This document shows positions 10,870-22,485 of a stretch of 64,000 bases of DNA, in pieces (the stretch's first letter is position 1; each line of letters starts with the position of its first letter). The notes under the pieces are model-generated. The model saw only the letters and a program-made list of their open reading frames with translations. It did not search any database and had not been told where the DNA came from. This stretch comes from Gerris lacustris (Eukaryota; Arthropoda; Insecta; Hemiptera; Gerridae): positions 37,855,115 to 37,919,114 of the forward strand of contig OX578278.1 of NCBI GenBank assembly GCA_951217055.1, in the 5' to 3' direction. Position numbers and translations under genes: made by a program.

Positions 10870-13038
10870 AACATTTTCATTCCTACCTACGGTAGGAAAA
10901 GTTATGTTTTCAGCCAAAAAATATTTTTCGCGATTTCAACTGAATTATCCGTTTTGAGTGTTTATAAGACCTCCTGAGAGGTTTTCAGAGTGACGGACGT
11001 CTGTATGAGTGTATGTATGTGTGTTATAATGATAGCACCCTGGGTATTTAACCTAGATGAGAGTTGAAACTTAGCAGAAAAATCAGTCCATTTTTCTTGT
11101 TTTTCCACCCAGAAAATCAATTTTCCGCCATTTTGAACCCAGTTTGCTGAATCAGAAAAGTTTAAAAAATCGAAAAGTGATTCGATCGAGTTGAAATTTG
11201 TCACGAATGTACCTCTCTGTATGGCAAACAAATCCACTAAATTTTATTTTGAAGTTATCGATTTTTGAATTTTGAAACTTTGACGCATACCGAATAAAAA
11301 CATATTTATACTGAAAGTATAATTTATGCTAGGCAGCAAAATGGAATTTTGCTGACAAGTTTTTTCAGTTTCAATTCCGAGCCGAAGGCGAGGATAGGCT
11401 AAAAAAAATTACTGCAGAGGTGAAGCCGAGGCAGGAAATTTGCTATTTTACTGTCGAGGTGAAACCGAGGAAGAAAAATGTTAATTACCTGCTAAGGTGT
11501 AACCGAAGTAGGTAATCTTTAAACGAGTCAGGAATGTTTCCTTTGCTGCATAGTTAGATACAATATTTTATCTACTAACGGCAGAAAAATTACACTAAAG
11601 ATTTTTTTTTTTTTTAAAGCAACATATAATCTTACCATTTAACAATTATAAATATTTTTTGATTTAAAGAAATTTGTAAAATTTCTAAAGTTTGAGTCAA
11701 GTTAAAACAAAACAAAGGCAAAACGACCAGTGTTGGTACTTTTTTTATTAAAAGCTGGTTTTTTTTTATCTCAATTGTTACCGATTTTTTACTACGTTTT
11801 TATTAGCTTGCTTTCTTGTTTGTTTGTTTGTTTGTTTGTTTGTCCGGTACAAATCTGAAAATCGATTTCTAACTAACTTCCCGAATAGCTAGACATTTGA
11901 AACTTTTAGCATAGCTCAGAACACGATGACTATGCATTATTTTAATACTTTTAGCCATCTTTCAGCAGAATTTAATTGGTTTTCAGCAAATTTTGCTGTA
12001 CGGATAGTTAGTTCGGAAAAAATCCGCAAGTTATTTTATTTGTTTTGCCGTATCCCATATTTACGCAATCTTTATTTTGACGGGTCTCAAATTTGTGATA
12101 GATAAACATTGAATGACAGCAAAACAGATTATACAATAGATTATATTATTTATCGATTATATTATTTATATTATTTCAAATATATCGATGGCACGGTTTA
12201 GATTTGGTGTTGGGGAGATCCATTCTACAAAGATTTGTCCTTTTATAGGTTTAAGATCAGCTCTCTATGGTTGTCATTTATTTGAAGTAAATAAATTCGG
12301 AACTATTTTTTTTTTTTCACCAACATTATATATTATATAACAATAACAATTATATTATCAACATTACATACGATTCAACAGAAAATTTAAAAACGTAGTT
12401 TATAAAAAGTTCTTTTTATCTTGAAATTATTAAAATATTAACTGTAAAATAAATAAATTTGTTTTATTATTATAATTTCTAAATGTATTTTCAAAAAAGA
12501 TATTATTATTTAGCAGAATATTACGCTTAAATATATACAAATGAACAATGTGGGAGAATTCATAACTTTATTATTTTGCTGCGTGTTTTTTGGCATGTTA
12601 CAAAAAAATGAAGAAAACTGACATTTTGCAGATTCAAAACAGTACAACAATGCTTAATTTTGCTGCCGTGAGTATATAAATATTTTTATGACATAAAGCA
12701 AATCGTTGGAACCTGTAAATAATAAGGATTAAATATAATGAAATTTTATTTATTAGTTTAAAAGTTATAAGCGAACATTATTATTAATTAGTGCGATACT
12801 TTTGTTAAATGTTAAAGTCTGTTTACATCTGTCAAAATACCGCCAAAATTCAAATAATGAAATAAATGAAAGAAAATAATGTATACAGTTTTTTTGAATA
12901 ATTATGATAAAAAAAAATCAGTTTGTTCAAAACGGTCCTGGCAACGCCCAATGCTGCTTCCTCTTGCTGCGATGTAGCAGGACAGGCCACTTTGGTTGCC
13001 TCCAAAGTGAGTAAAAGTTCCGAGGTACCCCGTACCCG
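10870..13038 (-). mobile_element. 5S-rRNA-related composite element, copy A (interrupted)
   Basis: Read on the minus strand it starts CGGGTACGGGGTACCTCGGA at 13038, carries the CTCACTT...AAGTGGCCTGTCCTGCT head, then the shared body (TTGGCGGTATTTTGACAG, TTTAGTGGATTTGTTTGCCA, AAAATGGCGGAAAATTGATT) and ends near 10870 in a stem-loop TTCCTACCGTAGGTAGGAA. Copies B (17730-18551) and C (26478-27318) have the same order. Two differences stand out: the 5S box C segment between GCATTGG and ACCGTT is shortened by 13 nt relative to B, removing most of TACTTAGATGGG, and a ~1.35 kb element is inserted at 11322-12670. No long coding frame; open frames here are incidental. Confidence 0.85.
11322..12670. mobile_element. 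Element nested inside 5S-type copy A
   Basis: Splits the 5S-type element between AGTATA at 11316-11321 and AGTATA at 12671-12676, a plausible 6 bp duplication; copies B and C are contiguous here. Near each end lies an inverted GGCAGCAAAAT (11332-11342; complement at about 12656-12667). The left part has four GAGGNGNAGCCGAGG-like motifs (11380-11515) followed by ACAATATTTTATCT, as in 4030-4665. The middle (about 11770-12100 and 12385-12440) is shared with 29385-29760, but about 270 bp at 12105-12380 is absent from that copy. Contains a (TTTG)n tract at 11817-11842. No transposase seen. Confidence 0.7.
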
Positions 13039-13989
13039 GATTCGGTTCTCTTTTTTCCGCTCTTCCGTGTGTAGTCTTTCAGGTACTTTTCTAGAACATA
13101 AATTTAAGAATTGTTATTTAATGGTTAAAAAAAAGAAGGTTTTCGCTTCTTTTGCCCTCAAGGAATCATTAACTTATAAACAATTAATTCTACATTAGAG
13201 CATAACCTTTTTATTTATATATTTTTTTAATACTGCAATTTTTTTAACGATTCAATTATAAGTAATATTTCTCTTAATGAGACTTTCACGTTTTAACGGT
13301 TGATATTTAAAGAAGTTCAATGAGTTTCTAGTGAGGTCCATGGTAGTAAGGTGAGCGCCACCATCGACTCTCCCACTGAGATCAAGGTTGTTTTCAAAAA
13401 CCAAATAAGGCCGAGATCTCTAATGTCTATAATGTTAAAAATTTATTGTTTTATTAATGACATCTAATTGATTTTTATCCTTTAGATGTTTTTATATAAA
13501 ATGAAAAAAAAATTATAATTAATATTTTGAGCTTTAAAACTAAGTGAAACTAATGAAGCTTTAATCTTTTTTTTATTTCTATTTCTTTTAATAACAAAAT
13601 AAATTTATAGAGATATACTAAGTTTAAAAAGGTAAGGGTTGTTTAATTTATACTCGAAACTTTCTTGTTTTGTTTCTTTGGCTCTATTACTTAAAATTAT
13701 TTATTAATTGGTTGTGGAGTTCTGTTTTGCTTTTTCGAAAACAATAATTTAATACTAATTAAAAGTTTGTAGAAACTAATTCTTAGTATTGAGATGTTTA
13801 GAAACAATGAAATATGAGGGAGAGTTGTTCAAACGCGATATCTAAAGGCAACCAAACATGCAACACTAAATCTTTCTTTGCTTAACTTTGCTTTGAAATA
13901 ATCTTGTCCGGTTTAATTTTTACAGAATCGATAGGTCAATTATATTATTACCAAATGTTTTAACTTGAATACTGTTCTGTACATGTTTC
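13039..13989. other. No gene recognised
   Basis: A+T-rich. A short imperfect inverted pair around ATGGTAG...CGCCACCAT lies at about 13340-13365. No supported coding region. Confidence 0.45.
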
Positions 13990-14474
13990 TCTCTCACATT
14001 ATGTCCTGATCAACTGACGCCTGATCATTAAAGAAATATGCCAAGATGTGCTTTCGGCAGACACAAAAGGTTCGTAGGTAATATGTGTTTTAGAATTCCT
14101 AAACCATTGCTGACAATGCTGACGCTGATTTAGGGAATTGAAAATTTGGAATTCTAATATGACATTACGCGTCGAGTGCGGAAAGTAGCATTTTGCTTGC
14201 GAGTGTGGAGTTTGCACCCGAGTGACAGCGAGGGTAGTAAAACCACACGAGCAATGCAAAATGCCATTTTCGCACGAGTTGCGTACCGTACTTTATCTAC
14301 GATTGTTAGATTTAAATAATTAATACAGAAAAAAATAAACTTGCTGTATGTAAGTTCGTATCTCTCTCTTGATAAAGATGGCATTAATTCTTGAGTTGTA
14401 TTTTTTGCCGAATTAATTATTTCTGGAGGAGTATTATTCTCCACATTTTCGTCAAAGTCACTTGATTCACTCAT
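13990..14474 (-). pseudogene. Decayed tyrosine-recombinase-like (Crypton-type) fragment
   Basis: Read on the minus strand, a frame opens at 14474 with an acidic start (MSESSDFDENVENNTPPE), then ELMPSLSRERYELTYSKFIFF. The SRERYE-YSKF pattern resembles the N-terminal SAM-like region seen at the start of Crypton-derived tyrosine-recombinase proteins. After about 60 codons the similarity is broken by an inverted-repeat insert (14166-14285). Beyond it, frame-shifted remnants (for example YLRTFCVCRKHILAYF) could be the following KKSKxFTxExIxxFL-like segment. No catalytic domain is present within the window. The assignment rests on remembered family patterns, so it is tentative; the alternative is an unrelated open frame. 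Confidence 0.4.
14166..14285. mobile_element. Small inverted-repeat MITE inside the recombinase-like fragment
   Basis: About 120 bp with imperfect inverted arms. The left arm reads ACGCGTCGAGTGCGG, then AAAGTAGCATTTTGC and GCGAGTGTGG. The complement of the right arm reads ACGCAACTCGTGCGA, then AAATGGCATTTTGC and GCTCGTGTGG. It is much richer in G+C than its surroundings. Target-site duplications are not clear. It contributes a chance extension to the open frame on the minus strand. Confidence 0.6.
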
Positions 14475-15622
14475 TGCTTTTCACTAAAAACTCGATATAA
14501 CCCTCGATATAACCCTCGATACGCGCATGGGCAATGAATACAAGTACGTAAAGAATCACTTTCCACGCATCTAAACAGAGATACAATGTTTATATTTCGT
14601 ATCAATCTTAGATAAATAATATTCCCTAATATATGGTTACATACTTACGTTTATTTTAGCTATAACTTACGCAAGATTTTTATGGTATAGGGGGATGGCC
14701 TGTAAAAAACTACTGGGGGACTTCGTACCTTAAAAATGGAAGGACCAGGCATTTAGTTTGAAGCTATGCTAATCCATTATAATATAGGATCATGTATTAT
14801 GTATTACCTTGTCTATAGAGTTAAATCATTTTTTTGTTCATGAATATACAAATATTTATTAGAACATTTAATTGTACACTAGAGATCAAATAATTAAAAT
14901 CCATCGGTCCCGTAGGTTGGGTTCCAAACGTCACAAACAACAGTTTGTATGCAAGATTTCACCTAATAGTCTAGTAATAATTTAGGCTAGGATTACAAAC
15001 GATTTTTAAAATCCCTTTTCTTTTGGATTCATGGGTCATTAAATCGTAAAAAAAAATCTTAAAATATAATTATTGTAACAAAATAATTTTACTCACATTT
15101 ATTTTTCAAAAGTAAAAATGTTAAAAATCTGAACTCCAAAAAAAGGGGGAACAAATAACACGGAATTAAGTACATTTGATTATAATAAATTTTAAATAAA
15201 TTATCATTTAGTTATATCTTTTAAATATTTTTTATTTCGTTGAAATAGGTTTTAATGATTCGTGTAAAGGGTATCAAATGCAACATTTTTTTTAAATTTA
15301 GATAAAACACATTACCCTTCTCAGGTATGCATGTAATGATACAAGATAACGTATATTACATATTATATACATAAAAAAGATAAATATCTTTCTTAATTAT
15401 GATGTAATATTTTTATATTTCCTCTTTTTTCCCCCTTTCGAAAGAAATTTATAATTTTTTTGCTTAATATATATTATATATGGGTAGATATATGTATATT
15501 TTTATGTGGCAGTATTATAATTCAGAGGCGCCAGTATTAAATTAGCTTGTAATCAACTCTACCATATTTAGACATCGTTTTCCCGGCCTGTTTCGTCCTC
15601 TCGCACACAAAAATACCAATAT

Positions 15623-15625
<3 letters not shown>
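14475..15625. other. No gene recognised
   Basis: A short tandem CTCGATATAACC motif (about 2.5 units, 14491-14522) lies just upstream of the recombinase-like fragment. The rest is A+T-rich DNA without support for a feature. Confidence 0.45.

Positions 15626-15698
<73 letters not shown>
15626..15698. repeat. (TA)n microsatellite
   Basis: About 36 TA units. Open frames across it on both strands are artefacts of the repeat (Tyr-Ile runs). Confidence 0.97.
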
Positions 15699-15702
<4 letters not shown>

Positions 15703-15932
15703 CACAGATATATAAGCGTATGCGCTTTATATATGTATAACCTAATGACATTCAACCAAAAACTTGATATTAAACCGGCAAAATTGGTATTTGTTTTTTA
15801 CGTTTTCTGAATTCAGATTTTTAATTTAAAAAAAAAAAAAGACTAAATGGCATTTTTATGTAATTAATGTCGATTACACACACTCACCTGATTTATATTA
15901 TGCAATATTTACATACACATATATGTACTATA

Positions 15933-15936
<4 letters not shown>

Positions 15937-16019
<83 letters not shown>
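15937..16019. repeat. (TA)n microsatellite
   Basis: About 40 TA units, only 240 bp from the preceding tract. Confidence 0.97.
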
Positions 16020-16027
<8 letters not shown>

Positions 16028-16184
16028 AAGTGTGTCCTTCGCTAATTATAATAACAAGAAAAAAAGCTCTTAAAATTAATTACTTCATAGGGCTTCACGG
16101 CAAAATAATCCAAGAGGTCCATTAAATAAACTACTCGTTTTGGTAAACTTGTTAAATAAAGTCTTCACTATAGGATAAGTGGAT

Positions 16185-16290
16185 AAGTGTTTTAACCACA
16201 AGAGGTAATCATCAGCGCAGAAAAGATGGAGTCAGGTGCTGCTATGAAGTAGCTTATTGTTGAAATGATCTGTTAACGTGACTGGAGCTT
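16185..16290 (+). repeat. Dispersed repeat shared with 30055-30150
   Basis: CCACAAGAGGTAATCATCAG, then CGCAGAAAAGATGGAGTCAGG and AGTAGCTTAT match in order CACAAGCGGTCATCATCAGC, GGAGTGATGGAGTTAGG and AGATAGCTTAT at 30065-30124, at roughly three-quarters identity by eye. Class unknown. Confidence 0.55.
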
Positions 16291-16845
16291 GTATAAAGCT
16301 ATACAACTTTACCTCCATTTCACTATTTAGAAGAAGTTAAAAAAAATTAAGATTATATTTTATTGATTTTACATGAAAAAACTGAATAAAATTTATCTTT
16401 TGTTTGGTCTTTTATTTTGATTGCTTAATACTTGGTCAGTTTCTGAAGAGGCCAAAAGCATCAATATCATGTGTACTCACACATAGGAGTTTCGTGGGGG
16501 ATGGGAAGGAGGGAACTTAGATAAAAACAAAATAATAATAAAAATCACGGAGGCAAAATTATGTCATATACTTTAAAATATGTATATTTATCTCAATATG
16601 ACATTATGTCACTTAATATAATTAATTGTCAAAAAATAATTTCTTACCTGTAAATTCATTTATATTTTATCCGGAAAAACATTGAAAAAAATATAAGATT
16701 TAATTATATAATACATAAACAAAAGATACAAACATTTGTTTGATACAAATTTGTCTGTAAAAAAATATTACGTATGATTAATTTAAAAATAAAAGATCAA
16801 ATGAAAAGTCATTAGAATAATATTATTGGCTTAAAAAAATATATG

Positions 16846-16848
<3 letters not shown>

Positions 16849-16909
<61 letters not shown>
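16849..16909. repeat. (TA)n microsatellite
   Basis: About 30 TA units. Confidence 0.97.
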
Positions 16910-16916
<7 letters not shown>

Positions 16917-17729
16917 CATAAATGTAATACATTGTAAGAAAAAAATTATATAGGAACAGATATTAAGTAGGTGTCAAGTTTAAATTTAATACACGGAAAC
17001 AATTTAAAACAACTTAAAAATAAAATAAAAAAACCCAACTTAACTACATAATGTCAAGTTATTGCAAAATAACCTATTAACAACAAATAATAAATGAGCC
17101 TTATAAAATATTAATCATATAAATATAATATAATTATACATTAATAAAATATATTATCATCAAACTCAACGTAATTTAACTGCGATTGAACGCGGTTTCA
17201 AAAAAAAATTATATAATGTTGAAAAATTGACTTCAGTTGATTTTTTATTTTAAGGCTATAATTATTTACTCATTGATCAAATATAAATATCTTTATAACT
17301 TAATAAATATTATATTATGTTATTTTAGAAATGAAAAATATAATATGTATATTGATATGATATTGAAAATTGACTTATTATTTACTTGAAAAAGCTTATG
17401 GGAGATATTTATTTATTTACTTCCCTTTATCTAGTTTAAATAATGAATAAATTTTTAAATAATTCATAATTTTAATTTTTTTAATATTTATTCACACTTT
17501 AGGCTATTTACATTATTTATTTATTATTAAAAAAAAAAAATTTACGATTATGGCTTTTGCGTATATTCAGTACAGATGTATATAGAGAGAATGTATTGTG
17601 ATGGTGAAAAAATGTAAGTAAAATGTTTTTTATATATTTTCGTAATGATCTCCTGCGATATAAAAGTGAGATAACTGTCCATAGCTCTTTGCTTTTTCAG
17701 GAGGTAAAATATAGAATTAAAATAAAAAA
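16910..17729. other. No gene; extremely A+T-rich
   Basis: No coding support. A strong polypyrimidine/AG acceptor-like string (CTCTTTGCTTTTTCAG) ends at about 17700, directly before the 5S-type element, with no exon evident behind it. Confidence 0.5.
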
Positions 17730-18551
17730 TCGGGTACGGGGTACCTCGGAACTTTTCCTCACTTCAGAGGCCACTAAAGTGGCCTCTCCTGCTGCTTCGC
17801 AGGAAGGAGGGAGCAGCATTGGATGCGGTCAGTACTTAGATGGGTGACCGTTCTGAACTAACTGATTTATTATCATTCTTCAAAAAAAACCTTATTTTTA
17901 ATATCTATATTTTATTTAATTATTTGAAGTTTGGCGGTATTTTGACAGATGTAAACAAACTTTGACGTCATCAAAATTATCGCACTAATAAATAATTATA
18001 TTCGCTTATAACTTTTAAACTAATTAATGGAATTTCATCGGGTTTTTTTATATTTGTTCCTTAATTTTTTCCGGTTCCAACGATATGCTATATATCCAAA
18101 ACCTATTTATACTTTCAGTATTATTAACCGTCAAAGTTTAAAAATTCAAAAATTTATAACTTAACAATGGCGGCCAAAATCAAAATGAAATTTAGTGGGC
18201 TTGTTTGCCATACAGAGAGGTACATTCGAGCCAAATTTCAACTCGATCAGGACCATTTTCGATTTATTACGATTTTTGCTGACTCTGCAAACTGGGTTCA
18301 AGATGGCGGAAAAAGTTGATTTTCCGGGCGGCACAACTACAGGTTAGGTTTGATTTTTCTGCCAAGTTTCAACTCTCTAGGTTAAATACCTTGGGCGCTA
18401 CGATGATAACACACATACATACGTCATGCTGAAAACCACTCTGGAGGTCTTAAAAACACCTAAAACGGATAATTCCGTTAAAATTTCGAAAAACAATTTT
18501 TTGGTGAAAACAATACTTTTCCTACTATTAGTAGTGAGGAAAAGTAAAAAT
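17730..18551 (+). mobile_element. 5S-rRNA-related composite element, copy B
   Basis: Best-preserved copy. The head starts CGGGTACGGGGTACCTCGGA and contains an inverted GAGGCCACTAAAGTGGCCTC stem. From about 17810 it matches the internal promoter region of 5S rRNA: GAGCAGCATTGGATGCGGTCAG, then GTACTTAGATGGGTGACCG, the intermediate element plus box C. The 5' half of 5S rRNA is not recognisable. The body includes TTGGCGGTATTTTGACAGAT, TTCGCTTATAACTTTTAAAC, GGTTCCAACGATATGC and AAGATGGCGGAAAAAGTTGA. The 3' end is a stem-loop, CTTTTCCTACTATTAGTAG then TGAGGAAAAG, and TAAAAA. Most like a SINE3-type (5S-headed) element with an unusually long body; no protein encoded. Transcription by pol III is inferred. 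Confidence 0.85.
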
Positions 18552-20084
18552 ACTACATTTTTTTTTTGGATGTCCCCAATTTGGGGCATTTTCAGGCAAT
18601 ATACTTATTTCTATTTATTCAATAATAAGATAGGACTAACTATAATTAGACTAATTAAGTAAGTATATAGATAGAAAAGCAACTTATATTAATTTTAACC
18701 AATATTTAGTACACCACTCTTTTGGTAATGATATAAAAAGACGTAAGACATAAGAAGAAGTTCAAATTACTAGTAATCCTTCCAATGATTTTCGATGTGT
18801 TAAATAAACTCTGTAATTATCTTTAACAAAATCAATATCAAGATAAGATTTTAAAAAGATTATAGATTAAAATCTTACACTTACCTTATTATAACGCAGC
18901 AGTCGTTTAAATTAAAAAAAAAGAATCAATTGTATTTTTTGTATTTAAAAGGATTTAAATTGAAAACAAAGAACAAGAGGGGGATGAACAAAAAACGACT
19001 CATTAATCACTAAATACTCAGGTTCAAATTGATTTTGTACCTGCAATTTGAACAGGCTCAGCTATGTGTAATGTCTTGTTGGCTATTTTAACGAGTTGCA
19101 AAAACTCATTAACATTATTTGAAAGCTCAGGTTTGGTTTCACAGTTCTCTTGAGACATGGGTTCGCAGGTAATTCTCTTTTTTTTAAACAAAGCAGTGTA
19201 TTTCAGGTGTTTGAAAACGGTAGAACATTGGTGCTCATTAAATTAAATAGTACCTGTTCAAAGTGTTAAAACAAAACAGCAAATACAAACAATTACCCAC
19301 TACTTGAAGAATAATGAGTTTTAAACTATCGACCAATTGTTTATCTAACAATCTAACCTGTAATTGGTATCTGAAACCTTATAATTAATTATACTTCTAT
19401 TTTTCATTTTTATTTTTAAATGATCTCAATTTTAATTTTAAACTAAACCAAGATCTACTTTAGGAATTGCTATATATCTTATTTAATATATATTGTGTAA
19501 GCCATCTTCGTCAATCATATGTCCTTAATTATTAATATTAATGTCCCATAATTATTTTTTGCTTTTCTAAAAGTAATTGAAAATCATATCACCCTTTTTA
19601 AATAGAAAAACTAGTGTCAATCTGTTTAAATATTCATTCGGCTTAAATATTGTAATCGGCGCACATTAATGTAGATCTGTTTTGTTTTACTGTTAAAACG
19701 ATCTAAGGATCTGTGCGAATGATTAATTTTGATGATAGTCCCTTCGCATTCCAGTCTTTCGGTAAATATAAAAGGAAAATAAAAGTTACATATTAATAGC
19801 TTCGTGGTGTCTACAACTCAGAGCATATTTGATAATTTTGTGATCGAAAACCACAATTTTTAATCAGACCGGTTTTGATCAATTTAGTTACTGATAATTA
19901 TAAGAATAATTACTGATTATTTATATGAATAAACTTGGAGTGGGGTAGTAATAAGCAATACATTTGGAGCAGAGAAGGAAAAACTAAAGAACTTGACTGC
20001 TCAATTTGCAAATTTTTTCTTAACATTTTACTACACTTTTTTTAACACCATTTTTTTAACACCGCTTTAACTAAGGCAAAGGAA
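18552..20084. other. No gene recognised
   Basis: A+T-rich sequence without TIRs, tandem arrays or credible frames. A pair of ACCTGTTCAA/TTGAACAGG-like words near 19040-19260 was noted but is too weak to call. Confidence 0.45.
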
Positions 20085-20460
20085 GCACTGTGATCATTCT
20101 GATGAAAAATGTTTGTTTGTCTCCGAATTTAATCCTAGTCACAAACCCTTTAAGATATCAGGGAAAATGTTTGGTCTAGTGTTTGTCGTTGAACATTTAT
20201 GCAAATCCCCATAACTATAAAATCACTTATCCCATTTAGATGTTTGGTCACAATAAGCTTATTGTTGATCCCAAATGAATTCCAACCATCTGCTCTTATC
20301 GCTTTTTTACTGCATGCCACAAACTTTTTTTTTCATCAAAATCATATCTTTAAAATACTTATCCGAATTCGAAGAAATTTTGATGGTTTGTCAAAAGTAG
20401 CTCACAAATGGTCCCATATTAATTTTAAGTATACGCCATCAGTGCATATATAATATTAAA
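20085..20460 (+). repeat. Dispersed repeat family D, diverged copy
   Basis: Shows GTGATCATTCTGATGAAAAA, TGTCTCCGAATTTAATCC, TAAGATATCAGGGAAAATG, TTGGTCTAGTGTTTGTCG and, toward the end, GAAATTTTGATGGTTTGTCA, in the same order as the family copy at 44905-45260. It lacks the final stem-loop. An 84-codon open frame here is incidental. Confidence 0.6.
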
Positions 20461-20886
20461 TAAAATTATTGTGTATCCACTAGGAATAGAAGCAGGTACA
20501 AATAATCTCACTTCTGCATTCCTCAGTCCCTCGGAAAAGAAACATTTAATTGTGTCCAATTTGTTTGACAAACGATAGCAAATGATAATTTATGTACCGA
20601 TTCAACCACCTTATGTTATTTATTCATCAATATAAAACTAATTCTCGTTTTTTGGTCTTAATATAATATCTTGACAAAATAAATTATAAACTGTTTCTAA
20701 TAAATCATTGAATATATACCTAAAATATAATATTTTCTTGACGCACATGATTAATTATTAATAAATGTTTTGTTCTTGCATTTTATAAACTGTTAATTCA
20801 TATTTTATACACATTTTTAATAGTGTTAAGTTCTTATAATTTATTATACATTCGTTACATTTAAAATACCAACTTGGATAATAATA

Positions 20887-21724
<838 letters not shown>

Positions 21725-22058
21725 ATGGTTAACGAAGGCTGGAAGTTATAGGAGGGTTAGAAGTGATTTGAGGAAGTTAGATGTGGTTAGAGGGAGATTA
21801 AAGTAATTTGAGGGAGATAGAAGTGGTTAGAAATAAGAAATGATACGGGAGAGTTACAAGTGGTTAGAGGGAATAAGAAATGATAAGGGAGAGTTACAAG
21901 TGGTTAGAGGGAATAAGAAATGATAAGGGAGAGTTACAAGTGGTTAGAGGGAATAAGAAATGATAAGGGAGAGTTACAAGTGGTTAGAGGGAATAAGAAA
22001 TGATAAGGGAGAGTTACAAGTGTTTAGAGGGAATTAGAAATTATAAGGGAGAGTTAAA
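21725..22058. repeat. 40 bp minisatellite with degenerate flank
   Basis: From about 21831 to 22058 a 40 bp unit (AATAAGAAATGATAAGGGAG then AGTTACAAGTGGTTAGAGGG) is repeated five to six times. The central copies are identical and the edge copies carry substitutions (GATACGGG at the start, TGTTTAGAGGGAATTAGAAATT at the end). The preceding 21725-21830 is a looser series of GTTAGAAGTGATTTGAGG-like words, an older version of the same array. The central homogeneity suggests recent expansion. No spacers separate the units. Confidence 0.92.
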
Positions 22059-22407
22059 CAAATAAGTGGCCTAATTTTTAGAATTGAACTAAAAGTTCGT
22101 CCCTTCCGTTCTACTACTACTAGAGACTGCAAATGAGTATCCTAATAAATAAAGATACATTAATTTTAAAACTCTCTTATTATGTTCTCTGACATTTATT
22201 TGCTGACCCTCTTTTTCAAATAACGAATTTTGTTTATTTTTCTCACTACAATTTATATTTTACTACTTCAATTATTAAATGTTTACTCCAAGTTTATAGC
22301 CTTATTTTTCCTTTTTTTATAACATTTTTATTTAATTTTACGATTTTTAAACTCTGGGTGGTAAGACTACGCTTTGTTTTAATTATTTAATGTTTTCTTT
22401 TTTATAG
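22059..22407. other. No gene; possible intron end
   Basis: A+T-rich; the last 60 bp is pyrimidine-rich and ends TTTTCTTTTTTATAG, a good splice-acceptor match for the candidate exon that follows. Confidence 0.4.
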
Positions 22408-22485
22408 GCACTGAAGTGAAGATTACTACCAACAGCTGCTTATGGTGGCTACTAGAGATCTTTGTACATTAAAACTACTCATGAG
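22408..22485 (+). CDS. Candidate splice-flanked exon, possible start exon
   Basis: A 78 bp block sits between a strong acceptor (TTTTCTTTTTTATAG) and a consensus donor (GAG|GTGAGT). It is less A+T-rich than its flanks. No frame is open across the whole block. However, an ATG at 22442 (context GCTTATGG) opens a frame MVATRDLCTLKLLM that stays open to the donor, leaving phase 2, so it could be an exon holding the end of a 5' UTR and the first codons. I cannot identify the protein or a next exon. A non-coding RNA exon or a chance pairing of splice-like sites are the alternatives. Confidence 0.35.

Noticed and set aside
10962..11237. Open frames of 70-91 codons inside the 5S-type elements (also 12923-13198, 17623-17847, 26884-27096)
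   Set aside because: They are not conserved in frame among the three copies and lie in non-coding element bodies.
15537..15755. Open frames rich in Tyr-Ile on the minus strand (also at 38899-39166 on both strands)
   Set aside because: They are translations of (TA)n repeats and have no independent coding evidence.
21831..22058. Regular array that could be mistaken for CRISPR
   Set aside because: The 40 bp units are contiguous with no unique spacers; it is a minisatellite in eukaryotic DNA. The same applies to the 44 bp array at 56146-56474.
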